Shown here: one piece after another, positions 1-4,946 of the stretch
Numbering within the stretch: position 1 is the stretch's first letter
Layout of the letters: every line of letters begins with the position of its first letter
From: Acidobacteriota bacterium
GTDB taxonomy: Bacteria; Acidobacteriota; Terriglobia; Bryobacterales; JACQDG01
Reading direction: 5' to 3'
DNA length: 6,305 nt
Assembly: GCA_016201195.1 (NCBI GenBank)
Contig: JACQDI010000227.1
Location: 1 to 6,305, forward strand
Notes under the pieces: generated by a model
The model's database searches: none
Told to the model about the DNA's origin: nothing
The model's input: only the letters and a program-made list of their open reading frames with translations
Translations under genes and position numbers: made by a program

Positions 1-1
1 C

Positions 2-118
2 AAGTTCCGCGAGCGGTTCGCCCACGTGGAGAAGGGACTCGGCGAGCGCGGCCAAACCTTCGCCAAGGCCGGCCTCGAGGAGATGGAAGAGCTGTGGCAA
101 CAGGCCAAGAAGCAATAG
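2..118 (+). CDS. mazG: MazG nucleoside triphosphate pyrophosphohydrolase, C-terminal end (partial)
   Basis: This is the last 38 codons of a gene that begins before the window, ending at TAG 116-118. The peptide starts KFRERFAHVEKGL and ends LEEMEELWQQAKKQ. This matches the conserved C-terminus of full-length MazG, where E. coli MazG has the pattern KFxRRF..VE....ARG...LE.ME..WQQ.K. MazG hydrolyses (d)NTPs to the monophosphate and pyrophosphate in the cytoplasm, as a house-cleaning enzyme and, in some bacteria, to limit (p)ppGpp. The catalytic EExxE-type helices lie upstream and cannot be judged here. The following GNAT gene starts inside this reading frame, so the two are probably co-transcribed. 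The assignment rests on a short tail, but the match is characteristic. Confidence 0.8.
   Translation, partial: KFRERFAHVEKGLGERGQTFAKAGLEEMEELWQQAKKQ
78..82 (+). promoter_or_regulatory. Shine-Dalgarno for the GTG start of the GNAT gene
   Basis: AGGAG lies 11 bases before GTG 94, inside the mazG coding sequence. A second purine run, GGAAGAG at 85-91, is too close to the start to be the main site. With no other reasonable start before the conserved acetyltransferase core, this supports GTG 94. Confidence 0.45.
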
Positions 119-855
119 CCATCGAGGTCCGGGTCATCACCGAGACGCCGGACCTGCTGGAGGCCGTGCGCCTGCAGAAGATCATCTGGGGATTCTCGGA
201 CTTGGACCTGCTGCCGCCGCGGCTGTTCGTGGTGGCCCACAAGATCGGTGGCCAGGTCTTCGGCGCCTTCGACGGCCAGCGCATGGTGGGGTTTTGCGTG
301 GCCATCCCGGGAATCAGGGCCGGCGGTGTGTATTATCTGCACAGCCACATGATGGGCGTGATCGAGGAATACCAGAACCGCGGCATCGGCCGGGCGCTCA
401 AGCTGGCGCAGAGGAAAGAGGCGCTCGAGCGCGGCATCGAGCTGGTGGAGTGGACGTTCGATCCGCTGGAGATCAAGAACTCGCACTTCAACATCGCGCG
501 GCTGGGGGCGATAGTCCGGCGGTTCGTCCCTAACCAGTACGGCATTTCCTCCAGCCCGCTGCACGGAGGGCTGCCCACCGATCGCTGCGTCGCCGAGTGG
601 TGGATCGGGAGTCCCCAGGTGCGGGCGCTCCTCGATGAGCAGCGGCCGCTGCCGGTCTTGATCGAGGGGCGCATCGAGGTGCCGCAGGAGATCGGCGAGT
701 TAAAGAAGACCAACCCCGGCCAGGCGCGGGAGATGCAGGCGCGCATCCGGGAGGAATTCGAATACTGGCTGTCGAAGGGCCTGGCAGCGGTGGGATACGA
801 GATCACGCCGCAGGCGGGAGCGTTTCTGATCGGACCGGAGCCGGCTCACTCATGA
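94..855 (+). CDS. GNAT acyltransferase of the COG3375 type, possible amino-acid N-succinyltransferase
   Basis: A 253-residue cytoplasmic protein of the GNAT superfamily, which transfers an acyl group from acyl-CoA to an amine. The acyl-CoA-binding motif A is visible as QNRGIGRALK (about residues 94-103), after a beta-strand region ending YYLHSHMMGV. The stretch WTFDPLEIKNSHFNIARLG (about 120-138) is characteristic of the COG3375 group, which is longer than a minimal GNAT domain (about 150 aa) and has a C-terminal extension, here from about residue 150. GTG 94 is chosen because the family's first conserved strand (EVRVIT) begins only ten residues later and no ATG/GTG/TTG lies between. It overlaps mazG by 25 nt and shares ATGA with the menC-like gene downstream. 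In several bacteria such a GNAT next to an NSAR/OSBS enzyme is the succinyl-CoA:D-amino acid N-succinyltransferase of a D-to-L amino acid route. That substrate is inferred from context, not shown by the sequence. Confidence 0.85.
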   Translation: MATGQEAIAIEVRVITETPDLLEAVRLQKIIWGFSDLDLLPPRLFVVAHKIGGQVFGAFDGQRMVGFCVAIPGIRAGGVYYLHSHMMGVIEEYQNRGIGRALKLAQRKEALERGIELVEWTFDPLEIKNSHFNIARLGAIVRRFVPNQYGISSSPLHGGLPTDRCVAEWWIGSPQVRALLDEQRPLPVLIEGRIEVPQEIGELKKTNPGQAREMQARIREEFEYWLSKGLAAVGYEITPQAGAFLIGPEPAHS

Positions 856-1958
856 GAATCAACCGCATAACGCTGCGCGAAATCCGCATGCCGCTGGTGC
901 ACTTTTTCGAAACCAGCTTCGGCCGGACCACCGAGCGCCGCATGATCCTGGTGGAGGTGGAAGGAGAGGGCGCGACTGGCTGGGGCGAAGTGACTGCGGG
1001 AGAGAATCCCTTCTACAACGAGGAGTGGACCGACGCGGCGTGGCTGATCCTCCGTGATTACGCGGCGCCGCGCGTGCTCCATTACGAGCTGCGCAGCGCG
1101 GCCGATGCGGCGGACCGCACCGCGCACATCCGCGGCCACCAGATGGCGCGCGGGGGCCTGGAAGCGGCCATTTGGGATCTCGAGGCGCGGCTGGCGAACC
1201 GGCCGCTCTGGCGCCACATCGGCGGCACGCGCAGCGAGATCGCCTGCGGGGTCTCCATCGGAATTCAGGACTCCGTCGAGCAACTGCTCGACAAGATCAC
1301 CCGCGAGGTGGATGCCGGCTACCAGCGCATCAAGATCAAAATCAAGCCCGGCTGGGACGTGGACGTGGTGCGGGCGGTGCGGGAGCGCTTCCCGCAGATC
1401 AAGCTGATGGCCGACGCCAATTCGGCCTACCGGCTGAGCGACGCCGCCCGTCTCAAGGAGCTGGACGCGTTTTATCTGATGATGATCGAGCAGCCGCTGG
1501 CTCACGACGATATCATCGACCACGCCAAGCTCCAGGCCCGGCTCGAGACGCCCGTCTGCCTGGACGAATGCATCCGCAACGCGCACATGGCCGAGCAGGC
1601 GATCGGCATGCGCGCCTGCGGCATCATCAATATCAAGCTGGGGCGCGTGGGCGGGTTCGCCGAGGCGCGGCGCGTGCACGACGTCTGCCGCGAGCACAAT
1701 ATTCCCGTGTGGTGCGGGGGAATGCTCGAGAGCGGCGTGGGCCGGGCGCACAACATCGCGCTCTCCACGCTGGAGAACTTCCTGCTGCCGGGCGACGTTT
1801 CGGCGAGCAAGCGCTACTGGAAGCGGGACATTGTGACGCCGCCGGTCGAGGTGACGCCGCAGGGGACCATCCGGACCGGCGACAATCCCGGCTTCGGCTA
1901 CGAGCTGGATCGCGACTACATCCGGCAGATTACGGCGCGGGAGGAGACGCTCGGTTGA
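852..1958 (+). CDS. menC: o-Succinylbenzoate synthase / N-succinylamino acid racemase (NSAR/OSBS subfamily, enolase superfamily)
   Basis: A 368-residue cytoplasmic enzyme, the usual length for the family. Residues 1-130 form the capping domain; the substrate-loop segment LVHFFETSFGRTTER at 15-29 is typical of NSAR/OSBS proteins. Residues from about 140 form the (beta/alpha)7beta barrel. The catalytic set is complete: K161-I-K163 (second Lys as general base), Mg2+ ligands D188 (MADAN), E213 (IEQP) and D238 (LDEC), and K262 on the opposite barrel face. R265, three residues after that lysine, is the Arg that published mutational work on this subfamily links to racemase activity. The C-terminal blocks PVWCGGMLESGVGRAHN and LPGDVSASKRYW are subfamily signatures. 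The enzyme should dehydrate SHCHC to o-succinylbenzoate for menaquinone, racemise N-succinyl amino acids, or both. The GNAT neighbour and the absence of other men genes favour racemase use. Two usually conserved positions differ: LDEC instead of LDES, and IKLGR instead of IKPGR. The start overlaps the GNAT stop (ATGA). Confidence 0.88.
   Translation: MRINRITLREIRMPLVHFFETSFGRTTERRMILVEVEGEGATGWGEVTAGENPFYNEEWTDAAWLILRDYAAPRVLHYELRSAADAADRTAHIRGHQMARGGLEAAIWDLEARLANRPLWRHIGGTRSEIACGVSIGIQDSVEQLLDKITREVDAGYQRIKIKIKPGWDVDVVRAVRERFPQIKLMADANSAYRLSDAARLKELDAFYLMMIEQPLAHDDIIDHAKLQARLETPVCLDECIRNAHMAEQAIGMRACGIINIKLGRVGGFAEARRVHDVCREHNIPVWCGGMLESGVGRAHNIALSTLENFLLPGDVSASKRYWKRDIVTPPVEVTPQGTIRTGDNPGFGYELDRDYIRQITAREETLG
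1939..1946 (+). promoter_or_regulatory. Strong Shine-Dalgarno that decides the TTG start of the EamA gene
   Basis: GGGAGGAG lies 8 bases before TTG 1955, an optimal spacing, within the last codons of the menC-like gene. The EamA frame has no in-frame ATG until after the first membrane segment has begun (residue 22). This site therefore supports a TTG start overlapping the upstream stop as TTGA. Confidence 0.7.
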
Positions 1959-2851
1959 CCTCTGCCGCGGCCCGACCTCACCCCAAACCCCTCCGGCTGT
2001 ACTTCCTGATCGGGTTGATGCAGGCGCTGTGGACAGCGAATTTCCTGATCGGGAAGATCGCCCTGCGCGAGTTCCCGGCCCCGCTGGCGGCGGGCCTGCG
2101 GGTGTTCATCGCCGCGGGGTGCATCCTGCCGTTCTATTTCTGGAAGGTGCACGGGCGGGGTCACTGGACGCGTCACGACGTGCCGCTGCTGGCGCTGCTG
2201 GGGTTCATCGGGGTGGCGATCAACCAGTTCTTTTTCATCATGGGCCTGGGAAGGACCAGCGTGCCGCACTCGGCGCTTATCATCGGCATGACGCCGATCT
2301 CAGTGCTGCTCATCGCCGCGTTGCGGGGCTTGGAGCGCATCACGTTGCAGAAGCTGGCGGGGATGCTGGCCGCCTTCTGCGGGGTTGCGATTCTCAGCCT
2401 GGAGCGGCGCATGGGGCCCGGTCCCACGGTGACCGGTGATGTTTTCACGCTGCTGGCCGGCTCGGCCTTTGCGCTGTACACCGTCCTCGGCAAGGAGGTG
2501 ACGCACCGCTACGGCCCGCTCATCGTGAACACGTTCGTGTTCTGCTCGGGCGCGCTGTTCCTGCTGCCTGTCACGCTCTGGCAAGGCTGGTCATTTCCGT
2601 TCGCCCAGGTTTCCGTCGTGGGGTGGCTGTCGTTGATTTACATGGGCGTGTTCCCTTCGCTCGTCTGCTACCTGATCTTCTACTACGCGCTGGGATACGT
2701 GGCGGCGTCCCGGCTCTCGACGCTCGCCTACCTGCAGCCGCTGGCGGCGACGCTGTTCAGCGTCCTGCTGCTAGGCGACCGCATCACCACCCCGCTGGCG
2801 CTGGGCGGCGCCATCATCTTCGCGGGCGTCTACGTGACGGAGCGCGGCTGA
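1955..2851 (+). CDS. EamA/DMT-family transporter (RhaT/YdcZ-like permease)
   Basis: A 298-residue inner-membrane protein with two EamA repeats, roughly residues 14-150 and 160-296, giving the usual ten membrane segments. Recognisable marks are the first-helix motif ALWTANFLIGKIAL, the repeat-1 end HSALIIGMTPISVLLIAAL, and the repeat-2 end LAYLQPLAATLFSVLLLGDRI followed by a final helix ending in YVTERG. Family members mostly export amino acids, nucleobases or other metabolites; the substrate cannot be read from the sequence. The open frame extends far upstream through the menC-like gene, but that part is an out-of-frame shadow rich in Arg and Ala. TTG 1955 fits the hydrophilic N-terminus (MTSAAARPHPKPLR), the strong Shine-Dalgarno at 1939-1946 and the TTGA overlap. 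Its stop shares one base with the MFS gene start (TGATG). Context suggests export linked to the amino-acid enzymes upstream, by inference only. Confidence 0.88.
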   Translation: MTSAAARPHPKPLRLYFLIGLMQALWTANFLIGKIALREFPAPLAAGLRVFIAAGCILPFYFWKVHGRGHWTRHDVPLLALLGFIGVAINQFFFIMGLGRTSVPHSALIIGMTPISVLLIAALRGLERITLQKLAGMLAAFCGVAILSLERRMGPGPTVTGDVFTLLAGSAFALYTVLGKEVTHRYGPLIVNTFVFCSGALFLLPVTLWQGWSFPFAQVSVVGWLSLIYMGVFPSLVCYLIFYYALGYVAASRLSTLAYLQPLAATLFSVLLLGDRITTPLALGGAIIFAGVYVTERG

Positions 2852-4143
2852 TGCTGACCTTCCGGCATCTGCTCCAGCAAAACCGCAACTACCGCAGCAT
2901 CTGGATGGGCCAGGTGGTGAGCGAGATCGGCGACCACTTCAACAACATCGCCGTGTTCTCGCTGGCGCTCCAGACCACGCGCTCCGGCCTGGTGATCAGT
3001 TGGATCATGATCTCGCGGGCGATTCCGATGATCCTGGCCGGACCGATGGCGGGCGTGGTGCTCGACCGGCTGAACCGCAAGCGGGTCATGATTGCAAGCG
3101 ACCTGGTGCGGGCGGCGTTCGCGCTGGGGTTTTTGCTTTATCACGGGCCGCAGGATGCCTGGGTGCTCTATCTGTTCAGCGGCCTCACTATGTTCGCCTC
3201 GCCCTTCTTCACCAGCGGCCGCTCGAGCATCCTGCCCACCATTGCCAACTCCGAGGAGCTGCACACGGCGAACGCGCTCACCCAGACCACGCAATGGGCG
3301 ACGCTCACCGTCGGCACGCTGCTGGCCGGCGGCATCGTGACCAAGTACGGCTACGACCGGGCGTTTTTGTTCAACGCCTTTTCGTTTCTCGTCTCGGCCT
3401 TCGCGGTGAGCCGCCTGCGATTGCAGAAAGGCGAGTTCATTGCCAAGCGGGCGCTCACCGAAGCCGACGTGGTGCGGCCGTGGCACGAGTATACCGAGGG
3501 ATTGCGCTACATGCGCTCGGTGCCGCTGGTATTCGGCATCTCGCTGATCGGCGTGGGCTGGGCCACCGGCGGCGGCGCGGCGCAGATCCTGTTCAGCGTT
3601 TTCGGGGAGTTGGTGTTCCACCGCGGCCCCGCCGGGATCGGAACCATCTGGGGCTTCGCCGGGATCGGCCTGCTCATCGGGGGCGCGCTCGCTCACAGCA
3701 TGGCCAAACGGCTGAGCTTCGAGGGCTACAAGAAGACGATCCTGGTAGTCTTCTTGCTGCACGGAGCCTTCTACATAGTCTTCAGCCGCATGACCGACTT
3801 CCGCCTGGCGCTGGCGGCGATCCTGGTGTCGCGCCTGGCCATCGCCATCAGCTCGGTCCTCAACTTCAGCAAGCTCCTGCACACGGTGCCCGACCAGTAC
3901 CGCGGGCGGGTGTTTGCCACCGTCGAGACCATGGTCTGGACCACCATGATGATTTCCATGATGCTGGCGGGTATTGGGTCGCAGTACTATAGTCCAAGAA
4001 CGATTGGAACCATCGCTGGAATGCTGTCCTCCTCGACCGGACTGTTCTGGGCCTGGGCCCACTTCACCGGCCGGCTACCGGAGCCGGCAGAGGAAGGGGT
4101 GGAGGAAGACGAGGTGGAGATTCATGGGGAAGCAGTTGTGTGA
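2851..4143 (+). CDS. MFS transporter of the MFS_3 / EntS-like (transmembrane secretion effector) group
   Basis: A 430-residue inner-membrane protein with about 12 predicted helices. The N-terminus FRHLLQQNRNYRSIWMGQVVSEIGDHFNNIA is typical of the MFS_3 group. Motif A of the major facilitator superfamily is present at residues 64-78 (GPMAG...DRLNRKR), in the loop between helices 2 and 3. The PDQYRGRVFA block at 347-356 is the second-half signature of this group, after a long central loop (about 190-220). Members are generally drug, siderophore or metabolite exporters; the substrate here is unknown. The tail from residue 410 is strongly acidic (PEPAEEGVEEDEVEIHGE) and probably cytoplasmic. ATG 2851 is chosen over the longer frame because it restores the family N-terminus, has GGAG at 2839-2842 and overlaps the EamA stop as TGATG. 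It is the last gene of the chain. Confidence 0.87.
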   Translation: MLTFRHLLQQNRNYRSIWMGQVVSEIGDHFNNIAVFSLALQTTRSGLVISWIMISRAIPMILAGPMAGVVLDRLNRKRVMIASDLVRAAFALGFLLYHGPQDAWVLYLFSGLTMFASPFFTSGRSSILPTIANSEELHTANALTQTTQWATLTVGTLLAGGIVTKYGYDRAFLFNAFSFLVSAFAVSRLRLQKGEFIAKRALTEADVVRPWHEYTEGLRYMRSVPLVFGISLIGVGWATGGGAAQILFSVFGELVFHRGPAGIGTIWGFAGIGLLIGGALAHSMAKRLSFEGYKKTILVVFLLHGAFYIVFSRMTDFRLALAAILVSRLAIAISSVLNFSKLLHTVPDQYRGRVFATVETMVWTTMMISMMLAGIGSQYYSPRTIGTIAGMLSSSTGLFWAWAHFTGRLPEPAEEGVEEDEVEIHGEAVV

Positions 4144-4220
4144 AAGGGCGGCCCATACATCAGAAAGATCCTATTGTGCGGGCAGCCGCGCCGAAGCCGA
4201 AGGGCGACGCGCTGCTGCGC

Positions 4221-4241
4221 GCTGCTGACCGGGACAGCAGC
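4221..4241 (+). terminator. Hairpin between the MFS operon and vapB, candidate terminator
   Basis: GCTGCTG (4221-4227) and CAGCAGC (4235-4241) are perfect inverted arms of 7 bp around the loop ACCGGGA. A second copy of GCTGCTG at 4211-4217 could pair with the same right arm, so two alternative folds exist. There is no T-run after it, so it is not a standard intrinsic terminator. It may slow or stop transcription from the MFS operon, or simply lie upstream of the vapB promoter. Confidence 0.35.
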
Positions 4242-4242
4242 C

Positions 4243-4273
4243 TGCATGCACATGCGTGTATAATGGGGCATGC
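4243..4273 (+). promoter_or_regulatory. Candidate autoregulatory operator: GCATGC palindromes around the vapB -10
   Basis: The palindrome TGCATGCA (4243-4250) contains GCATGC at 4244-4249. An identical GCATGC at 4268-4273 covers the start codon. The two are 24 bp apart and bracket the -10 box. Between them CATGC recurs at 4251-4255 inside the imperfect palindrome ACATGCGTGT (4250-4259). Paired short palindromes over the promoter are the usual layout of operators bound by ribbon-helix-helix antitoxins. Binding is inferred from layout. Confidence 0.45.
4259..4264 (+). promoter_or_regulatory. -10 box of the vapBC promoter (leaderless start expected)
   Basis: A perfect TATAAT with only five bases (GGGGC) before ATG 4270. 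Transcription normally begins about 6-8 bases after the -10, so it would begin at or next to the A of the start codon. No convincing -35 hexamer lies 16-18 bp upstream (AGCAGC region). TG precedes the box directly rather than with the one-base gap of a true extended -10. Confidence 0.6.
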
Positions 4274-4509
4274 GGACCACAATCGAAATGAAGCCGGAAC
4301 ACCGCGCAAGATTGCTGGAGATGGGTGCGAGGCGCGGGGAAAAGGGATTCTCTTCCGTAGTTGAGGAGGCGATTGAGGCGTTCTTGCAGGCTCACGCGCA
4401 GAACGATGAGATTCGAAAGAAGGCTCTCCGGGCGGGAGGGAGCCTGGGCCAGAAAGAGGCGGAAGCGCTGCGTCGAAGAGCGGCGAAAATCCGAGCCCAG
4501 TGGCGATGA
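4270..4509 (+). CDS. vapB: Ribbon-helix-helix antitoxin, VapB-like
   Basis: A 79-residue protein. The N-terminus MRTTIEMKPEHRARLLEMGARR followed by GFSSVVEEAIEAFL has the strand-helix-turn-helix pattern of the ribbon-helix-helix (CopG/MetJ/Arc) fold: strand residues 2-6, helix A about 8-21, the G-F-S turn, helix B about 27-40. The remainder is charged and helical (EIRKKALRAGGSLGQKEAEALRRRAAKIRAQWR) and is where such antitoxins usually grip and inhibit the toxin. ATG 4270 is fixed because an in-frame TAA lies at 4261-4263 and the next ATG (4288) would cut off the DNA-binding strand. There is no Shine-Dalgarno; the -10 box is so close that the message is probably leaderless. It overlaps the PIN toxin by ATGA. 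It should repress its own promoter, alone or with VapC. The vapB symbol reflects the PIN partner, as other antitoxin folds also pair with PIN toxins. Confidence 0.85.
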   Translation: MRTTIEMKPEHRARLLEMGARRGEKGFSSVVEEAIEAFLQAHAQNDEIRKKALRAGGSLGQKEAEALRRRAAKIRAQWR

Positions 4510-4889
4510 TCGTAGCTGACACCGATGTACTCATCGACTTTCTGGCCGGCTCAAATCCGGGCTTTTCCCGTGTCCGCGCCGCAATCGATGGAGGCCAATT
4601 GCATACCACGACGATCACCCAATACGAATTGCTGGCGGGCGCAAACAGCCCGAAGCAGGACGGACGAATCCGCGATTTGCTGGCCGCTCTCTCCATCCTG
4701 CCTTTGGACCGGGCGGCCGCAGACTGGGGCGCCAGGACACGGCGCGACCTGGAGCGCCGCGGCGAATCCGTCGGCATGGCCGATAGCTTGATTGCGGGGA
4801 TCGTACTGGCTTGCGGCGGGCGGTTGCTAACCCGAAATCGCCGGCACTTCGAACGAGTCGGAACGCTTGCTCTGGTCGATCTGGAATGA
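4506..4889 (+). CDS. vapC: PIN-domain ribonuclease toxin VapC
   Basis: A 127-residue single PIN domain, the normal VapC length. VapC toxins are Mg2+/Mn2+-dependent endoribonucleases that cut tRNA or rRNA and stop translation. The acidic pocket is complete: D5 in VADTDVLIDFL, E41 in TQYELLAGA, D93 in GMADSLIAG, and the closing TRNRRHF block with N111. The toxin therefore looks intact and active. ATG 4506 overlaps the antitoxin stop (ATGA), the common arrangement that couples toxin synthesis to antitoxin translation. A GTG six bases upstream (4500) would add two residues and cannot be excluded. There is no clear Shine-Dalgarno, which fits coupling. The target RNA cannot be predicted. To the eye, A- and T-ending codons are commoner here than in the upstream operon, as expected for a mobile toxin-antitoxin unit. 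Confidence 0.9.
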   Translation: MIVADTDVLIDFLAGSNPGFSRVRAAIDGGQLHTTTITQYELLAGANSPKQDGRIRDLLAALSILPLDRAAADWGARTRRDLERRGESVGMADSLIAGIVLACGGRLLTRNRRHFERVGTLALVDLE

Positions 4890-4902
4890 TCAGATAGCGG
4901 TC

Positions 4903-4911
4903 TGCTAGGAT
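4903..4911 (+). promoter_or_regulatory. Possible extended -10 promoter for the TPM gene
   Basis: TGCTAGGAT fits an extended -10 (TGn followed by TAGGAT) 35 bp before the TPM start codon and just after vapC. The -35 position holds only a weak match (GGAATG). Transcription would begin near 4918, exactly at the foot of the hairpin that follows. Supported by motif and position only. Confidence 0.35.
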
Positions 4912-4917
4912 GAAGAC

Positions 4918-4939
4918 GGAGGCTGCATCCTGCGCCTCC
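4918..4939 (+). promoter_or_regulatory. Leader hairpin upstream of the TPM gene, possible vapBC terminator
   Basis: GGAGGC (4918-4923) and GCCTCC (4934-4939) are perfect inverted arms. Inside them GCA (4925-4927) pairs with TGC (4931-4933), leaving a bulged T and a TCC loop, about 9 bp in total. The left arm contains the only Shine-Dalgarno-like GGAGG in the leader, so the fold would hide it. The hairpin is followed by CTTCTCT, pyrimidine-rich but not a proper U-run. It may end vapBC transcripts or shape the 5' end of the TPM mRNA. Confidence 0.4.
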
Positions 4940-4946
4940 CTTCTCT

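Larger units (their letters stand above)
4144..4269. other. Intergenic gap between the MFS gene and vapB
   Basis: About 126 bp without a gene. Its first 60 bases show nothing I can name. Its 3' half holds a 7-bp hairpin (4221-4241), a perfect -10 box and GCATGC palindromes, described separately. Short open frames crossing it have no plausible start signal or family resemblance. Confidence 0.6.

Noticed and set aside
846..1751. Long minus-strand open frame (301 codons) opposite the menC-like gene
   Set aside because: Composition is low-complexity His/Arg/Asp/Ala with no family resemblance; it is the antisense shadow of a GC-rich gene with a clear function on the + strand.
1172..1954. Upstream extension of the EamA reading frame by about 260 codons
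   Set aside because: It lies within the menC-like gene in another frame, is Arg/Gly/Ala-rich without domains, and would precede a normal complete EamA protein; TTG 1955 with a strong Shine-Dalgarno is the better start.
2623..2850. 76-residue N-terminal extension of the MFS protein
   Set aside because: It overlaps the end of the EamA gene out of frame and is not hydrophobic; ATG 2851 gives the expected family N-terminus.
2830..4062. Minus-strand open frame of 410 codons opposite the MFS gene
   Set aside because: Extremely rich in Gln, His, Arg and Glu, with no hydrophobic core pattern or motif; the + strand MFS protein explains the constraint.
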